This document shows positions 27,854 through 36,889 of a stretch of 64,000 nt of DNA, piece after piece; positions within the stretch are counted from its first letter, which is position 1; each line of letters starts with the position of its first letter. Made by a program: the position numbers and the translations under genes. Origin of the DNA: Geobacter sp. (GTDB taxonomy: Bacteria > Desulfobacterota > Desulfuromonadia > Geobacterales > Pseudopelobacteraceae); NCBI GenBank assembly GCA_009684515.1, contig WKKS01000007.1:1-64000 (forward strand), given 5' to 3'. Below the pieces are notes generated by a model, which was given only the letters and a program-made list of their open reading frames with translations, did no database searches and was not told the origin of the DNA.

Positions 27854-29842
27854 TCAGTGATCGATGGCTTTAGCCATACCGAGACCGGTATTCTGACGAA
27901 CGTAGATCTCGTCGAACATCTCTTCGGATCTCTTGCTCGGGAACAGCAGTGTGCCCAGGATAGCGGCAATGAAACCGAGCGGGATCGAAAGGATACCAGG
28001 GTTTTTCAGATTGAACAGAGGCTTGTCAAGGCCCATCATGGACTTGCCATCCTTGTTCTTCTCGTAGTCAGCCTTGGCCGTTGCCAGAGCCTTGGCATCC
28101 AGTTCGCTCAGCGATGCGCCGGCAGGCAGTTCGGCCTGTTTCTTTTCCATGGCGGTGATAACATTCTGTGCACCGGCAGCCACCTTCTTGGGGTAGGTCA
28201 TGTTAGGGGAAACCATAACCAGACCGATGGAGGCGATTGTACCGACCACCAGGCCGGAGACAACGCCGGCGGTGTTGAACTTGCGCCAGAACAGCGACAG
28301 GAATACGACCGGCAGGTTGCCGGAGGAAGCAACGGCAAACGCCAGAGCAACCAGGTGGGCAACGTTGGCTTTTTCAGCCATCAGGCCGATGGCGATACCG
28401 ACAGCGCCAACTACGAAGGATGTGATACGGGCAGCCATGACCTGCTCATGCTGGTCGGCGTGACCGTCCTTGATGACGTTTACATAGATGTCGTGGGCGA
28501 TGGCAGCCGAAGCGGCCAGAACCAGACCGGAAACAACCGCCAGAATAGTGGCGAAAGCAACCGAGCAGAGGAAAGCCAGGAAGATGTCACCCAGCACAGG
28601 AGCGATGTCTGCGCCCAACTGCTGCGCCAGAATCAGGGTGGCCATGTTGCCCCCCTTGTCAACCTGCATGATGCCTTGCGGTGTCAGGTTAACGGCAGCG
28701 CCGAAGCCCAGCAGGGTGGTCAATACATAGAAAGATCCGATGATGAACATGGCGATGATGCAGGATTTACGGGCAGCCTGTGCGGTCGGCACGGTGAAGA
28801 AGCGCATCAGGATGTGCGGCATACCGGCGGTACCCAGAACCAGAGCCATACCGAGGGAAATCTGATCCAGCGGGTTCTTCAGGAACAGACCCGGCTCAAG
28901 GAAACGCTGTCCGGCTTCCGTACCGCTCATAATAGCACCGGTATCTTTCAGCACCATTTTGGAAACATGATCCTGGATAAAGGGGTTATTTACGACCGAC
29001 TCAAAGAAAGCGATGATGTTGAAGTTGGATTTCATCAGAACCAGAACTGAGAGCAGGGCGGCACCCGACATGAGCAGGCCGGCCTTGATGATCTGCACCC
29101 AGGTGGTGGCGGTCATGCCGCCGAAAACGACGTACAGAACCATCAGGATACCAACGCCGATGATGGCGGATTTGTATGGTACGCCGATCAAAAGAGCCAT
29201 CAGCTTGCCTGCGCCGACCATCTGAGCGGTCAGATAGAAGGTGGAAACGGCTACGGTGGAGAGAGCGGCCAGAGCACGAACCGGTTTAGGGTTGGTGCGG
29301 AAAGCCAGGATATCCCCCAGAGTGTACTTACCGGCGTTACGGCACGGCTCGGCGATGATCAGCAGAACGGTGATGTAAGCCACCAGCCAGCCGACCGAGT
29401 ACATGAACCCGTCATAACCATACAGCGAAATCAGACCGGAAATACCGAGGAACGAGGCGGCCGACATGTAGTCACCGGCAATAGCCCAACCGTTCTGCGT
29501 TCCGGTAATTCCACCACCGGCGGTATAGAAGTCGGCGGCGGTCTTGGTCTGCTTGGCGGCCCAGACAACTACGCACATCGTGATACCGATGATGAGGGCG
29601 AACATGGTGAGGGTAATGGCCTTGTTGGCCTTAAGCTCTCTTTTCTTTTCAGGAGCTGGGGCAGCAGCCGGTGTCGGGGCAACGGCTGGAGCGGCTGCTA
29701 CAGCCGGAGCACCGGCAGGAGCTGGTGCGGAGACAGCCGGTGCGGCTCCGGGAGCGGCGGCGTCCTTGGCAGGCTCAGCAAAGGCGGCTGCGGCAAGGGA
29801 AAGTGCGAGTGTGGTGGCAATGATGATTTTCTTGAATGTCAT
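27854..29842 (-). CDS. Cation/acetate symporter (ActP-like, sodium:solute symporter family)
   Basis: 662 aa. After a signal-like N-terminus (KKIIIATTLALSLAAAAFA) comes a 40-residue Ala/Pro-rich stretch, then about 13 membrane segments. Family blocks match E. coli ActP closely: GDYMSAASFLGISG, AQMVGAGKLMALL, GGMTATTWVQIIKAGLL, GTAGMPHILMRFFTV and SAVAFATILAVVSGL. It takes up acetate, the main electron donor in this group, with Na+ or H+. AAAGGAGGA lies ahead of the ATG at 29842. The DUF485 gene 13 bp upstream, its usual partner, confirms the pair. The Ala/Pro spacer is longer than in ActP. Confidence 0.92.
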   Translation of the reverse strand: MTFKKIIIATTLALSLAAAAFAEPAKDAAAPGAAPAVSAPAPAGAPAVAAAPAVAPTPAAAPAPEKKRELKANKAITLTMFALIIGITMCVVVWAAKQTKTAADFYTAGGGITGTQNGWAIAGDYMSAASFLGISGLISLYGYDGFMYSVGWLVAYITVLLIIAEPCRNAGKYTLGDILAFRTNPKPVRALAALSTVAVSTFYLTAQMVGAGKLMALLIGVPYKSAIIGVGILMVLYVVFGGMTATTWVQIIKAGLLMSGAALLSVLVLMKSNFNIIAFFESVVNNPFIQDHVSKMVLKDTGAIMSGTEAGQRFLEPGLFLKNPLDQISLGMALVLGTAGMPHILMRFFTVPTAQAARKSCIIAMFIIGSFYVLTTLLGFGAAVNLTPQGIMQVDKGGNMATLILAQQLGADIAPVLGDIFLAFLCSVAFATILAVVSGLVLAASAAIAHDIYVNVIKDGHADQHEQVMAARITSFVVGAVGIAIGLMAEKANVAHLVALAFAVASSGNLPVVFLSLFWRKFNTAGVVSGLVVGTIASIGLVMVSPNMTYPKKVAAGAQNVITAMEKKQAELPAGASLSELDAKALATAKADYEKNKDGKSMMGLDKPLFNLKNPGILSIPLGFIAAILGTLLFPSKRSEEMFDEIYVRQNTGLGMAKAIDH

Positions 29843-29855
29843 GTCGTATCCTCCT

Positions 29856-30164
29856 TTACTGAAGTTCATCGACCAATTGCTTGGTCAGACGGTCAAAGTC
29901 GTTGTTTGCCACTTTGGCGTAGTACAGCGCCAATGCCCAGGATACAAAAAACTGGGAAAGCGCGAACAGGTAGCCCAGGTTGATGACGCTGATGATCTTG
30001 ATCTTGAACAGCCCCGGAGCATAAGCAGCTCCAATCGGCAGCAAGAAGTAGTACACTGTGGAAAAAATCCACCAGCCGAAAAGGAAAGCCGTCTTTTTGT
30101 GATGTAATTCAATGAAACGCGGATCTTTGGCAATTTTTGCCCAATCATACTGTTTTTCTGCCAT
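29856..30164 (-). CDS. DUF485 small membrane protein, symporter partner
   Basis: 102 aa with two membrane segments (FLFGWWIFSTVYYFLLPIGA and VINLGYLFALSQFFVSWALA) and the N-terminal motif DPRFIELHHKKTAFLF. DUF485 proteins (YjcH in E. coli) are encoded directly before acetate symporters, as here. They are thought to be accessory subunits; their mechanism is unknown. AAAGGAGT lies ahead of the ATG. Confidence 0.92.
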   Translation of the reverse strand: MAEKQYDWAKIAKDPRFIELHHKKTAFLFGWWIFSTVYYFLLPIGAAYAPGLFKIKIISVINLGYLFALSQFFVSWALALYYAKVANNDFDRLTKQLVDELQ

Positions 30165-30259
30165 TAGTTACTCCTTTCTCAATATAGCGTTGGTTTCGCA
30201 CTACGTTAACCCTGGTTTAAAACAAAGCCCCCCTTTCGGTAACAAGTTTTAGCTGCAGA

Positions 30260-31024
30260 TCAAGCCGGTATTTTTACATAACCAAATTTCATTGAAAGCT
30301 CTTCCGCCCCTTGCAGCATGGAAGGTATGACTTCCTGCTCCAAACGGTCATGCAGCATTCGGAAGGAGGGTGCCAGAAGCGTAAGCGCCCCGACCACCAT
30401 GCCGGCATAATCACGGATAACAACAGCTACAGCACAAATCCCCTCGCCCAAGCCGCCAAAATCGACCGCAACACCCTTCTTGCGAATCTCTTCCAGCTCT
30501 TTTTCAAGCTGCTGGGGATCGGGAATATCCCGTCTTTTCGGTCCACGTCCACGAAGATCTATTGAAACAACCGACTTGATTACCTTGCCGGCTGCATTGG
30601 TAAAAAACGGAAAACGCTTGCCAACCATGTCGACAGCCTTGATTTGCTGAAGAGAGTCCACCATGTCAAGGAACAGTACTTCGTCATTGTTCATGACAGT
30701 GATGTAGATAGCCTCATCCAGCTTGCGGGCCAACTCTTCCATCACCGGATGCGCCAGACGAATCAGGCTGGTGCTCTTCAGAATATGCTGCGCCATTTGA
30801 AAAGACTGCATTCCGAGACTGTAGGTTCCGGCGACTTCATCCTTCTCGACCAACCCCTTATCCTCAAGTGTCGCCAGCAAACGAAATATCTTGTTTCGAC
30901 TCAACTCCAGCTTGCTTGCCAAGACCTGAACCGTTGGATTAGCACCGTCCTGAGCAAGTACTTCAAGCAGGTCAATCGCCTTGATTACAGCTTGAACCGA
31001 ATATGCACCTTTCTCTCTGGTCAT
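30260..31024 (-). CDS. IclR-family transcriptional regulator
   Basis: 254 aa. A winged helix-turn-helix occupies residues about 7-70 (AIDLLEVLAQDGANPTVQVL, KLELSRNKIFRLLATLEDKG). An IclR effector domain follows (about 85-250, with YITVMNNDEVLFLDMV and the ligand-pocket loop GEGICAVAVVIRDY). IclR proteins bind small carboxylates. It lies just upstream of the symporter pair on the same strand, so acetate or a related acid is a likely ligand and the symporter a likely target. The ATG at 31024 has GAGG upstream; the open frame extends 33 codons further, with a weak signal. Confidence 0.88.
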   Translation of the reverse strand: MTREKGAYSVQAVIKAIDLLEVLAQDGANPTVQVLASKLELSRNKIFRLLATLEDKGLVEKDEVAGTYSLGMQSFQMAQHILKSTSLIRLAHPVMEELARKLDEAIYITVMNNDEVLFLDMVDSLQQIKAVDMVGKRFPFFTNAAGKVIKSVVSIDLRGRGPKRRDIPDPQQLEKELEEIRKKGVAVDFGGLGEGICAVAVVIRDYAGMVVGALTLLAPSFRMLHDRLEQEVIPSMLQGAEELSMKFGYVKIPA

Positions 31025-31238
31025 GCGCAAAATCCTCGTCAGCAAACGTAAAATCAAGCCTGATTCAAACCCATTTTTAAATGAGCTATCACGACTATTA
31101 GTACAATGTTTTATAATTGTCAACGCAAAATTGAGATATTTTTCACAGCACCAACAATATCCAGTATAATTAGAATGTTAGTCCGTTTATTTTTACAACA
31201 ATTATTGGATTTTATCATAATAAAGAGGTTTATTTTGT

Positions 31239-31270
31239 CTGTATACAGCCCCTTTTTATTATGTATACAT
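31239..31270. promoter_or_regulatory. Pair of TGTATACA palindromes in the iclR/deacetylase gap
   Basis: CTGTATACAG (31239-31248) and ATGTATACAT (31261-31270) are each perfect 10-bp palindromes, centres 22 bp apart, about two helical turns. They sit in the about 460-bp AT-rich gap (31025-31486) between iclR and the deacetylase gene. Nothing else stands out in that gap. They are candidate sites for IclR or another dimeric regulator. Confidence 0.45.
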
Positions 31271-31486
31271 ACAATTATCAAAGTTGTTATTTTATTTTTT
31301 GGAACTATTTTAAATTAATTGTTGAAAGATATTTCCAATGTTACGCAGACAGTAACGACTGATTTTTGATTGCAAGATCCGTTGATTTGCACAAAGATGA
31401 CAACAGTCGGGCTCGAATCGTTCCGCCAGACTGAATCTGATGTTTTTTTCCAGGCCACCATACCAACTTCAATTCAGGGATTATCC

Positions 31487-32281
31487 ATGAACTGCAACTT
31501 CAAAATCATATCGGCCGTGGTACTTCTTTCCGTTTCCGGCAGCCTGGCCGGACACGCGACACCAACGGGAGAGATCAACAAACAAGAGGTTTCTGACCGA
31601 TTCAGCGCCCGAAAACCTTCCCAGTGGGGAGAACAGGTAACCGGAGTCTTGACGCGGCTGGACACCGGCGACAAGGTCATAGCCCTGACCCTGGACGCCT
31701 GCGGCAGCGCAAAAGGGCGCGGTGTCGATTCAAGATTGATCGATTTTCTTGTACGGGAACAGATACCTGCCACCCTTTTCATCAATGCGCGCTGGATAGA
31801 CGCCAACCCGGAGCTGTTCAAAACCATCGCAGCCAATCCCCTGTTCGAGATCGCCAACCACGGAACCTGGCATAAGCCTGCTTCGGTCAGCGGCCGTTCG
31901 GCATATGGCATTTCAGGCACAAAAAATGCCGCGGAACTGGTGGCAGAGATTGAGCAGAATGCCCGAAAAATCGAGGCCATTACGGGAAAACGCCCGACAC
32001 TGTACCGTTCCGGCACCGCCTACTACGATGACGTTGCAGTTGAAATCGCCAACGCTCTCAAGCATCAGGTGGCCGGATATTCCTTGCTGGGTGATGCCGG
32101 AGCGACCTACAGTGCCGCTCAGGTCACGGCAGCGCTGCTTAAGGCAACGCCCGGTGACGTTGCCCTGCTGCACATGAACCACCCGGAATCCGGCACCGGA
32201 GCCGGAATAATTGCAGCAGTTCCGGAATTGAAACGTCGCGGCTTCCGATTCGTGCGGATGTCCGATTATCCACTTAAATAA
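31487..32281 (+). CDS. Polysaccharide deacetylase (NodB family)
   Basis: 264 aa with a signal peptide (MNCNFKIISAVVLLSVSGSL). The NodB domain is seen as ALTLDACGSAKGRG (catalytic Asp region), FEIANHGTWHKP (metal His region) and YRSGTAYYDD (active-site Arg). HMNHPESGTG lies near the end. It probably trims acetyl groups from cell-wall or exopolysaccharide sugars in the periplasm. AGGGA lies 8 nt before the ATG at 31487; the longer upstream open frame has no signal-like start. The amidotransferase gene starts 14 bp after its stop. Confidence 0.87.
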   Translation: MNCNFKIISAVVLLSVSGSLAGHATPTGEINKQEVSDRFSARKPSQWGEQVTGVLTRLDTGDKVIALTLDACGSAKGRGVDSRLIDFLVREQIPATLFINARWIDANPELFKTIAANPLFEIANHGTWHKPASVSGRSAYGISGTKNAAELVAEIEQNARKIEAITGKRPTLYRSGTAYYDDVAVEIANALKHQVAGYSLLGDAGATYSAAQVTAALLKATPGDVALLHMNHPESGTGAGIIAAVPELKRRGFRFVRMSDYPLK

Positions 32282-32295
32282 AGGACTACTTCACC

Positions 32296-32970
32296 ATGCT
32301 GCATATCATCCAGAACGATCCGGAGGTTCCTCCAGGCAACATCACCGAGAATCTGGATATTCTCGAGACCATGTACTTTATTCATTACCCCTACCAGGGA
32401 GACCCCCTCCCCGACCTGCGGGATGTGACATCGCTGGTCGTACTTGGTGGAGCAATGGGGGCCAACGATGACGAACGGTACCCTTTCCTGAAACAGCTGA
32501 AAACTTTCATTGGCAAGATAGTGGAAAGACAGATCCCCTACCTGGGAATCTGCCTCGGAGGACAGCTGCTGTCGGCAGCCTGCGGTGGCAGAGCGGTATC
32601 CGGACGGTGGGAGGAACTGGGAACATTATCGGTAGATCTGACTGAGGAAGGTAAGCTGGACCGGCTGTTTTCCGGCATTGAAGATAGGTTTACGACTTTC
32701 CAGTGGCATCATGACAGCTTCGATATCCCCCCCGGAGCAGCCTTACTGGCCGGATCACCGGCCTGTCCACACCAGGCCTTCCGAATCGGCAACTGCGCCT
32801 GGGGTACACAATTCCATCCCGAAGTATCCGAATCCATCATCCGCAACTGGTGCGCCTGGGACCCCAAGACAAAAGAACGCGCTGATGAACTTGCAACCGA
32901 ATGGCAGAATGCCTCGGGATATGCAAAGACCGCCCGGCTAATTCTTGAGAACTTTTTGAAGATGCCTTGA
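32296..32970 (+). CDS. Class I glutamine amidotransferase
   Basis: 224 aa. The nucleophile is in GICLGGQLLSAACGG and the His-Glu pair in TQFHPEVSE. LVVLGGAMGAND is the N-terminal flavodoxin-like loop. Such stand-alone proteins (GuaA-like, YgiN type) hydrolyse glutamine or gamma-glutamyl compounds, sometimes polyamine conjugates. The partner is unknown. It is the second gene of a likely operon with the deacetylase and ends at a terminator. Confidence 0.87.
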   Translation: MLHIIQNDPEVPPGNITENLDILETMYFIHYPYQGDPLPDLRDVTSLVVLGGAMGANDDERYPFLKQLKTFIGKIVERQIPYLGICLGGQLLSAACGGRAVSGRWEELGTLSVDLTEEGKLDRLFSGIEDRFTTFQWHHDSFDIPPGAALLAGSPACPHQAFRIGNCAWGTQFHPEVSESIIRNWCAWDPKTKERADELATEWQNASGYAKTARLILENFLKMP

Positions 32971-32999
32971 AGCAGTCCCATCATCCGCCTAAAACCAGA

Positions 33000-33033
33000 A
33001 AAAGCCCCGATCCTTACGGAACGGGGCTTTTTG
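33000..33033. terminator. Bidirectional terminator between the amidotransferase and the cytochrome gene
   Basis: AAAAAGCCCCG and CGGGGCTTTTT form a long stem with A/T tails on both sides. It serves two genes that end towards each other. Confidence 0.85.
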
Positions 33034-33057
33034 CATCTGCATCAGGATCTAATCAGA

Positions 33058-34680
33058 TTACTTTTTGGCTTCCTCTCTCTTGGCAACTGACATGGCTTCG
33101 TTAAGAATTTTCACACCAGCTTTGGAGGCAGCGATCGAGCCCGCCAGACTTTCCCGCGCCAGTTCCGGGTTATGGAAACCATCCGAGTTTTCGGCGGTCC
33201 AGTATTCCCAAAGCACATGAGCTTCTTCATGTTTTTCGCGGGCCTGTGTCAGAACGCTTTCAACCACGCCCAGACGCTTGGCTGCAACGTAGGTGTCGAT
33301 CAATTGGCCAAGCCAGTACTCTGCCTTGCGCATTTTGCCTTTGGTGTAATTCTGGGCGGCTTCAATCTGGTACAGCTTCTGCTCAACTGTTGATTTGGGG
33401 TGGCAACCCAGGCACGACTCCTTGATGTGGTTCTTAGGCCGAATTACACCATGATTGGAGAAGGCTTTGCCGTCTTTGCCTTTACCCTTGGGCATGTGGC
33501 ACTGATGGCACTGAACGCCGGCCTTGTCATGCACACTGCCGGCATAGGTCTCGGCTTCCGGATGCTGGAACTTGATCAGGCGGGCACCGGTCACGGCATG
33601 CTTGAAATCGAAGAAATCCAGTTCCTTATAATGTTTCAGAAGCTGAAGGACATTCTTGAGCGGGAAATGGTTGGTGCGCTGGTCACTGTAAGTAACCTTG
33701 GCTCCATCGCTCCACTGGCTGCCGCCGCCGCAGTTGTACTCAACATGGCACTGGGCGCACATCATGCGCGAATCGGTTTTCTGCATGACACCGATCTTGC
33801 GGAACCCGTCACGGAAAGAAATTACATTCAGGTCAGTCTTGCCGTTCTTGGCAAAGATGTTGTTTTTGGGATCTTTCTCAATGGCCTGAATCAGACCGTC
33901 GCGGACTACGCGGGGCTGGGTGCCGTGCGGATCATGGCAATGGATACAGCCGACCGCATTATTAGTATCCTTGGCCACATCCACAATATTGGAGGTGCGA
34001 TCCCACTTGGCCTTGGGATCCTTATCCCCCAGGAATTTCCATTTCAGGATATGGTCGGAAGTCTTGCACTGGATGCAGGTCGGATTGCCGGCCATGGCGG
34101 ATTCTTTAAGCTTGTAATCTTTTCCCTTGTCTTCGAGAACATCCCAGACCTTACCGGATTTATCAATGCCTTTCCAGCCATCTTTGAACTGGAAACGGCC
34201 GCCCTGAAAGCGATCCACCGCAAACTGGTCGATAACCATGAAGGCGTGACCGCGCGGTTCGTTGTGCTCAAAGGTGAAACCGTACGGCTCCAGCAGTTTG
34301 TCCTGCATCGGTGATCTGCCGGTCGGCATCCCCTTTTCCTTGCGGGCTGGCGCTTCGTAGCTCATCTTGAAGAAGCTGTCGTACTGGCTCTTGTGACATT
34401 TTCCGCAGAGTGCCTGATCAATAATCGTGACCGGCTTGTTCTTCTCCGGATCCTTCATATGCTCGTCCATCTTGTCGTGACAGGTCTTGCAGGAAAGCTT
34501 GGCGTGTTTTGACCCCTCCTTAAGCGCCTTGACCTCGTCGTGGCACTCGTAGCACTTCGCCCGTCCATCGTCGGCCAGCTTGGTGGCCGGCTTGTTGACG
34601 GCAGTGGTCATGGCAGGCAACGACAGCAGTGCGGCAGCACCGGCTATGGCTGCTGCAAAAGCCAGATTCTTCTTCAGCAT
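33058..34680 (-). CDS. Octahaem cytochrome c nitrite reductase (ONR family)
   Basis: 540 aa with a signal peptide (residues about 1-27). Haem motifs begin at residues 43, 64, 92, 202, 245, 308, 391 and 423; seven are CxxCH and the fourth is CIQCK (Lys206). That pattern matches the octahaem nitrite reductases, where the Lys-ligated fourth haem is catalytic. Tyr315 and Cys317 (VEYNC) correspond to the crosslinked Tyr-Cys pair of Thioalkalivibrio ONR, and QHPE (about 372-375) has the catalytic His. The enzyme reduces nitrite to ammonium with six electrons in the periplasm. A ferredoxin gene lies 119 bp upstream. Confidence 0.9.
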   Translation of the reverse strand: MLKKNLAFAAAIAGAAALLSLPAMTTAVNKPATKLADDGRAKCYECHDEVKALKEGSKHAKLSCKTCHDKMDEHMKDPEKNKPVTIIDQALCGKCHKSQYDSFFKMSYEAPARKEKGMPTGRSPMQDKLLEPYGFTFEHNEPRGHAFMVIDQFAVDRFQGGRFQFKDGWKGIDKSGKVWDVLEDKGKDYKLKESAMAGNPTCIQCKTSDHILKWKFLGDKDPKAKWDRTSNIVDVAKDTNNAVGCIHCHDPHGTQPRVVRDGLIQAIEKDPKNNIFAKNGKTDLNVISFRDGFRKIGVMQKTDSRMMCAQCHVEYNCGGGSQWSDGAKVTYSDQRTNHFPLKNVLQLLKHYKELDFFDFKHAVTGARLIKFQHPEAETYAGSVHDKAGVQCHQCHMPKGKGKDGKAFSNHGVIRPKNHIKESCLGCHPKSTVEQKLYQIEAAQNYTKGKMRKAEYWLGQLIDTYVAAKRLGVVESVLTQAREKHEEAHVLWEYWTAENSDGFHNPELARESLAGSIAASKAGVKILNEAMSVAKREEAKK

Positions 34681-34799
34681 GTTGTATCTCCTTTCAGTGG
34701 GTGGGATATCGCTGCATGATTCAATGATCTATCAAAACTTTTGTTCGGCATACTTATGAACAAAAATTTCAAAAAATATTTGATCAAAATCAAAAATAA

Positions 34800-35159
34800 C
34801 TATTCTGCCTGCCTTTTCAGCAGATTAACCGCTTTCGGTGTTACCGGACAAATATACTCGCAGCTTCCGCAACCGGTGCAAAACTGCGGATTGATCCTGA
34901 TCCCCACCCCCGGAATCAGCTTGATGGCCCTGGTTTCGCAACGCTCCACACAGGCGAAACAACCGCTGTTTTTGGCAAGACAATATTCATTACGGGCAAC
35001 AGCCACCAGATCATCCCGCGGCGTGGAGGTAAAATTAGCCGTATCCGGAATCACCATGGGGACATCAACGGAACCCTTCAATGCATCACTGACCGTTAAA
35101 ACCGCTTCTCCGAGCGACAACAGGCTCTTTTTAAAAAAATCCTTGCGACTAAGGTTCAT
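34800..35159 (-). CDS. 4Fe-4S ferredoxin-type protein linked to the octahaem reductase
   Basis: 119 aa. Two cluster motifs: CLAKNSGCFACVERC and CTGCGSCEYICP (residues about 60-105). The N-terminal MNLSRKDFFKKSLLSL could be a membrane or Tat-type anchor, as in NapF/NapG-like proteins, but no RR pair is seen. It is transcribed ahead of the nitrite reductase gene, so it may pass electrons from the quinone pool or to the reductase's maturation. CAGG lies just ahead of the ATG. Its exact family is unclear. Confidence 0.75.
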   Translation of the reverse strand: MNLSRKDFFKKSLLSLGEAVLTVSDALKGSVDVPMVIPDTANFTSTPRDDLVAVARNEYCLAKNSGCFACVERCETRAIKLIPGVGIRINPQFCTGCGSCEYICPVTPKAVNLLKRQAE

Positions 35160-35609
35160 AACCTGCTCTTTTCGTTGAAATTCACTTCATTTAACTCTTC
35201 CGGCAACGCAACCGTTACAGGAAAATTTGGCTGAAGGATATCATAGCCAAACCTGATAAGCATCAATCTTCCGTTGTTACCGATGCGGCAACCCCATAGA
35301 TGATAACAGGTAATCCGGATATTAATAGTTACCGTCTGATTTTTTGTGAGGAGCTGTGGCTAATAGAATTCTGATCTTTTCTACTACTGTCAAAAACAGA
35401 TTAAACAAAAACCATGTAACCTTTCCCACCCATTTGTTACTGAAAGGTAACAACATTCTAATATTATACCATCACTCCGCCCCCACCCACCCTAACATTA
35501 TCTCTATTAATTGGATAGTTACAATATTTTTGCTCTCATCTTCAATCTTGGTACGACAAGTGCGATAGAGAGCACATAGCATCTGCTGATACAGGCTAAG
35601 GGGGTATTT
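35160..35609. promoter_or_regulatory. Divergent regulatory region between the nitrite reductase and citrate lyase operons
   Basis: About 450 bp of AT-rich DNA. GTAACCTTTC (35416-35425) and GAAAGGTAAC (35442-35451) form a near-perfect inverted repeat (one mismatch), with a third GTTAC at 35436-35440. This is a plausible operator between two divergent transcription units. A GGGGG ribosome site lies just before the aclB start. I see no gene and no clear promoter consensus. Confidence 0.4.
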
Positions 35610-36845
35610 ATGCAATTAACAGGGTTGAAATACGGTCGCAGACTACTCGAACTGGTTGAGTTTCCCGTTGCACAGGTTCTTACGGAAGATGCGTCCCATG
35701 ACGAAATCAATCATCTGATTGAAACCCATGGGGGCAAATGCATCGTTAAGCCGGTTTTTATGGGCGGCGTCGGAAAGAAGGGAAAAGCGGGACTGGTACG
35801 CATCGTCACCAATGTTTTTGAAGCAATGGCGGCCAAACGTGACCTGTTCTTCGCCACCCATCACCAGGGCAATCGCCAGGTTCAGGCCTGCGGCGTGACC
35901 TTTGAGGGGTACATAGCATCGGACATCGAGATCTACGCCAGCATTTCCGATTCAAGCGAGCACAGAATGCCGGTGCTGCTCTTGACGACAAAGGGGGGAG
36001 TGGATGTGGAGGAGGTGCCGCCCGAGGAAAAAAGAACGGTCCTTTTCAATCCGGTTACCGGGGTCAAGTCGTTTCACATCAATGATGCCCTGCGGGAACT
36101 GAAGTGCCCGGCCCATTATATCAGCCCGCTGGTCCAACATCTCCCGAAACTCTGGGAGGTTTACGACAACTACGGGCTTACGACATTGGAGCTTAACCCG
36201 ATCCGGGTCGGACGGGTAAAGGGCCGCTACGCACCCTACGCCTGCGACATAAAGGCGTCATTCGACCAGGACAATCCGGCCTGGAAAAGGCTGGGTTATC
36301 CGGATGAAATCTTTTCGACCACAAACACCCAGTTTGAGTCCGAGATCAACGTCCTGCGAACCTACCAGGGGCAGAGCGATGTCACGGAAATAAACCCGCT
36401 CGGCACGGTCCTGCCGTTCATGTTCGGCGGCGGAGCCAATAGTGCCGCTACGGAGATACTTGGCGATAAAGCGATCATTTCCTCCGATTTCGGCGGCAAT
36501 CCACCCTATGCAAAAATCAAGGCGATCGCGGACATAACCTTCCGGCATTGGCTGCCCCAGGCCAATGTGGTCCTGCTGATCGGCGGCCGGGCAAACAACA
36601 CCAACATTTACACGACTTTCAAGGCGATCTTCGATTCGCTCAAGGAGCATATCCACTTGAACCCGAATGTCTTTGTGGTTGCGGGACGGGGCGGTCCGAA
36701 AGTGATTGAAGGCATGGTCTACGGCAGGGACATACTCGACAACATTCGAATCCCGTACAGATTTTTCGGGCATGACAGCAGCATGATAAGCGTCCTGCAG
36801 CATGCCATGGAACTGGACACATTTTTTCAAGCCAAGGCCGCCTGA
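35610..36845 (+). CDS. aclB: ATP-citrate lyase small subunit (ATP-grasp and citrate-binding part)
   Basis: 411 aa. It aligns with the N-terminal part of human ACL and with bacterial AclB (about 400 aa): GKCIVKPVFMGGVGKKGKAG, TTKGGVDVEE, LTTLELNPIRV, FMFGGGANSAATEI, DFGGNPPYAK, LLIGGRANNTNIYTTFKAI and FVVAGRGGPKVIEGM. The ATP-grasp region and the citrate-binding C-terminal domain are both present. With the large subunit it cleaves citrate, using ATP and CoA, into acetyl-CoA and oxaloacetate. AAGGGGG lies ahead of the ATG. It is the first gene of a plus-strand operon whose members are 1 to 50 bp apart. Confidence 0.85.
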   Translation: MQLTGLKYGRRLLELVEFPVAQVLTEDASHDEINHLIETHGGKCIVKPVFMGGVGKKGKAGLVRIVTNVFEAMAAKRDLFFATHHQGNRQVQACGVTFEGYIASDIEIYASISDSSEHRMPVLLLTTKGGVDVEEVPPEEKRTVLFNPVTGVKSFHINDALRELKCPAHYISPLVQHLPKLWEVYDNYGLTTLELNPIRVGRVKGRYAPYACDIKASFDQDNPAWKRLGYPDEIFSTTNTQFESEINVLRTYQGQSDVTEINPLGTVLPFMFGGGANSAATEILGDKAIISSDFGGNPPYAKIKAIADITFRHWLPQANVVLLIGGRANNTNIYTTFKAIFDSLKEHIHLNPNVFVVAGRGGPKVIEGMVYGRDILDNIRIPYRFFGHDSSMISVLQHAMELDTFFQAKAA

Positions 36846-36889
36846 ACGGTTCCGCCACGCGAAGCAACATTAATTGCCAGGAGTTTACC

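Noticed and set aside
27794-29050. 418-aa open frame on the plus strand
   Set aside because: Shadow of the acetate symporter gene, which has clear family motifs.
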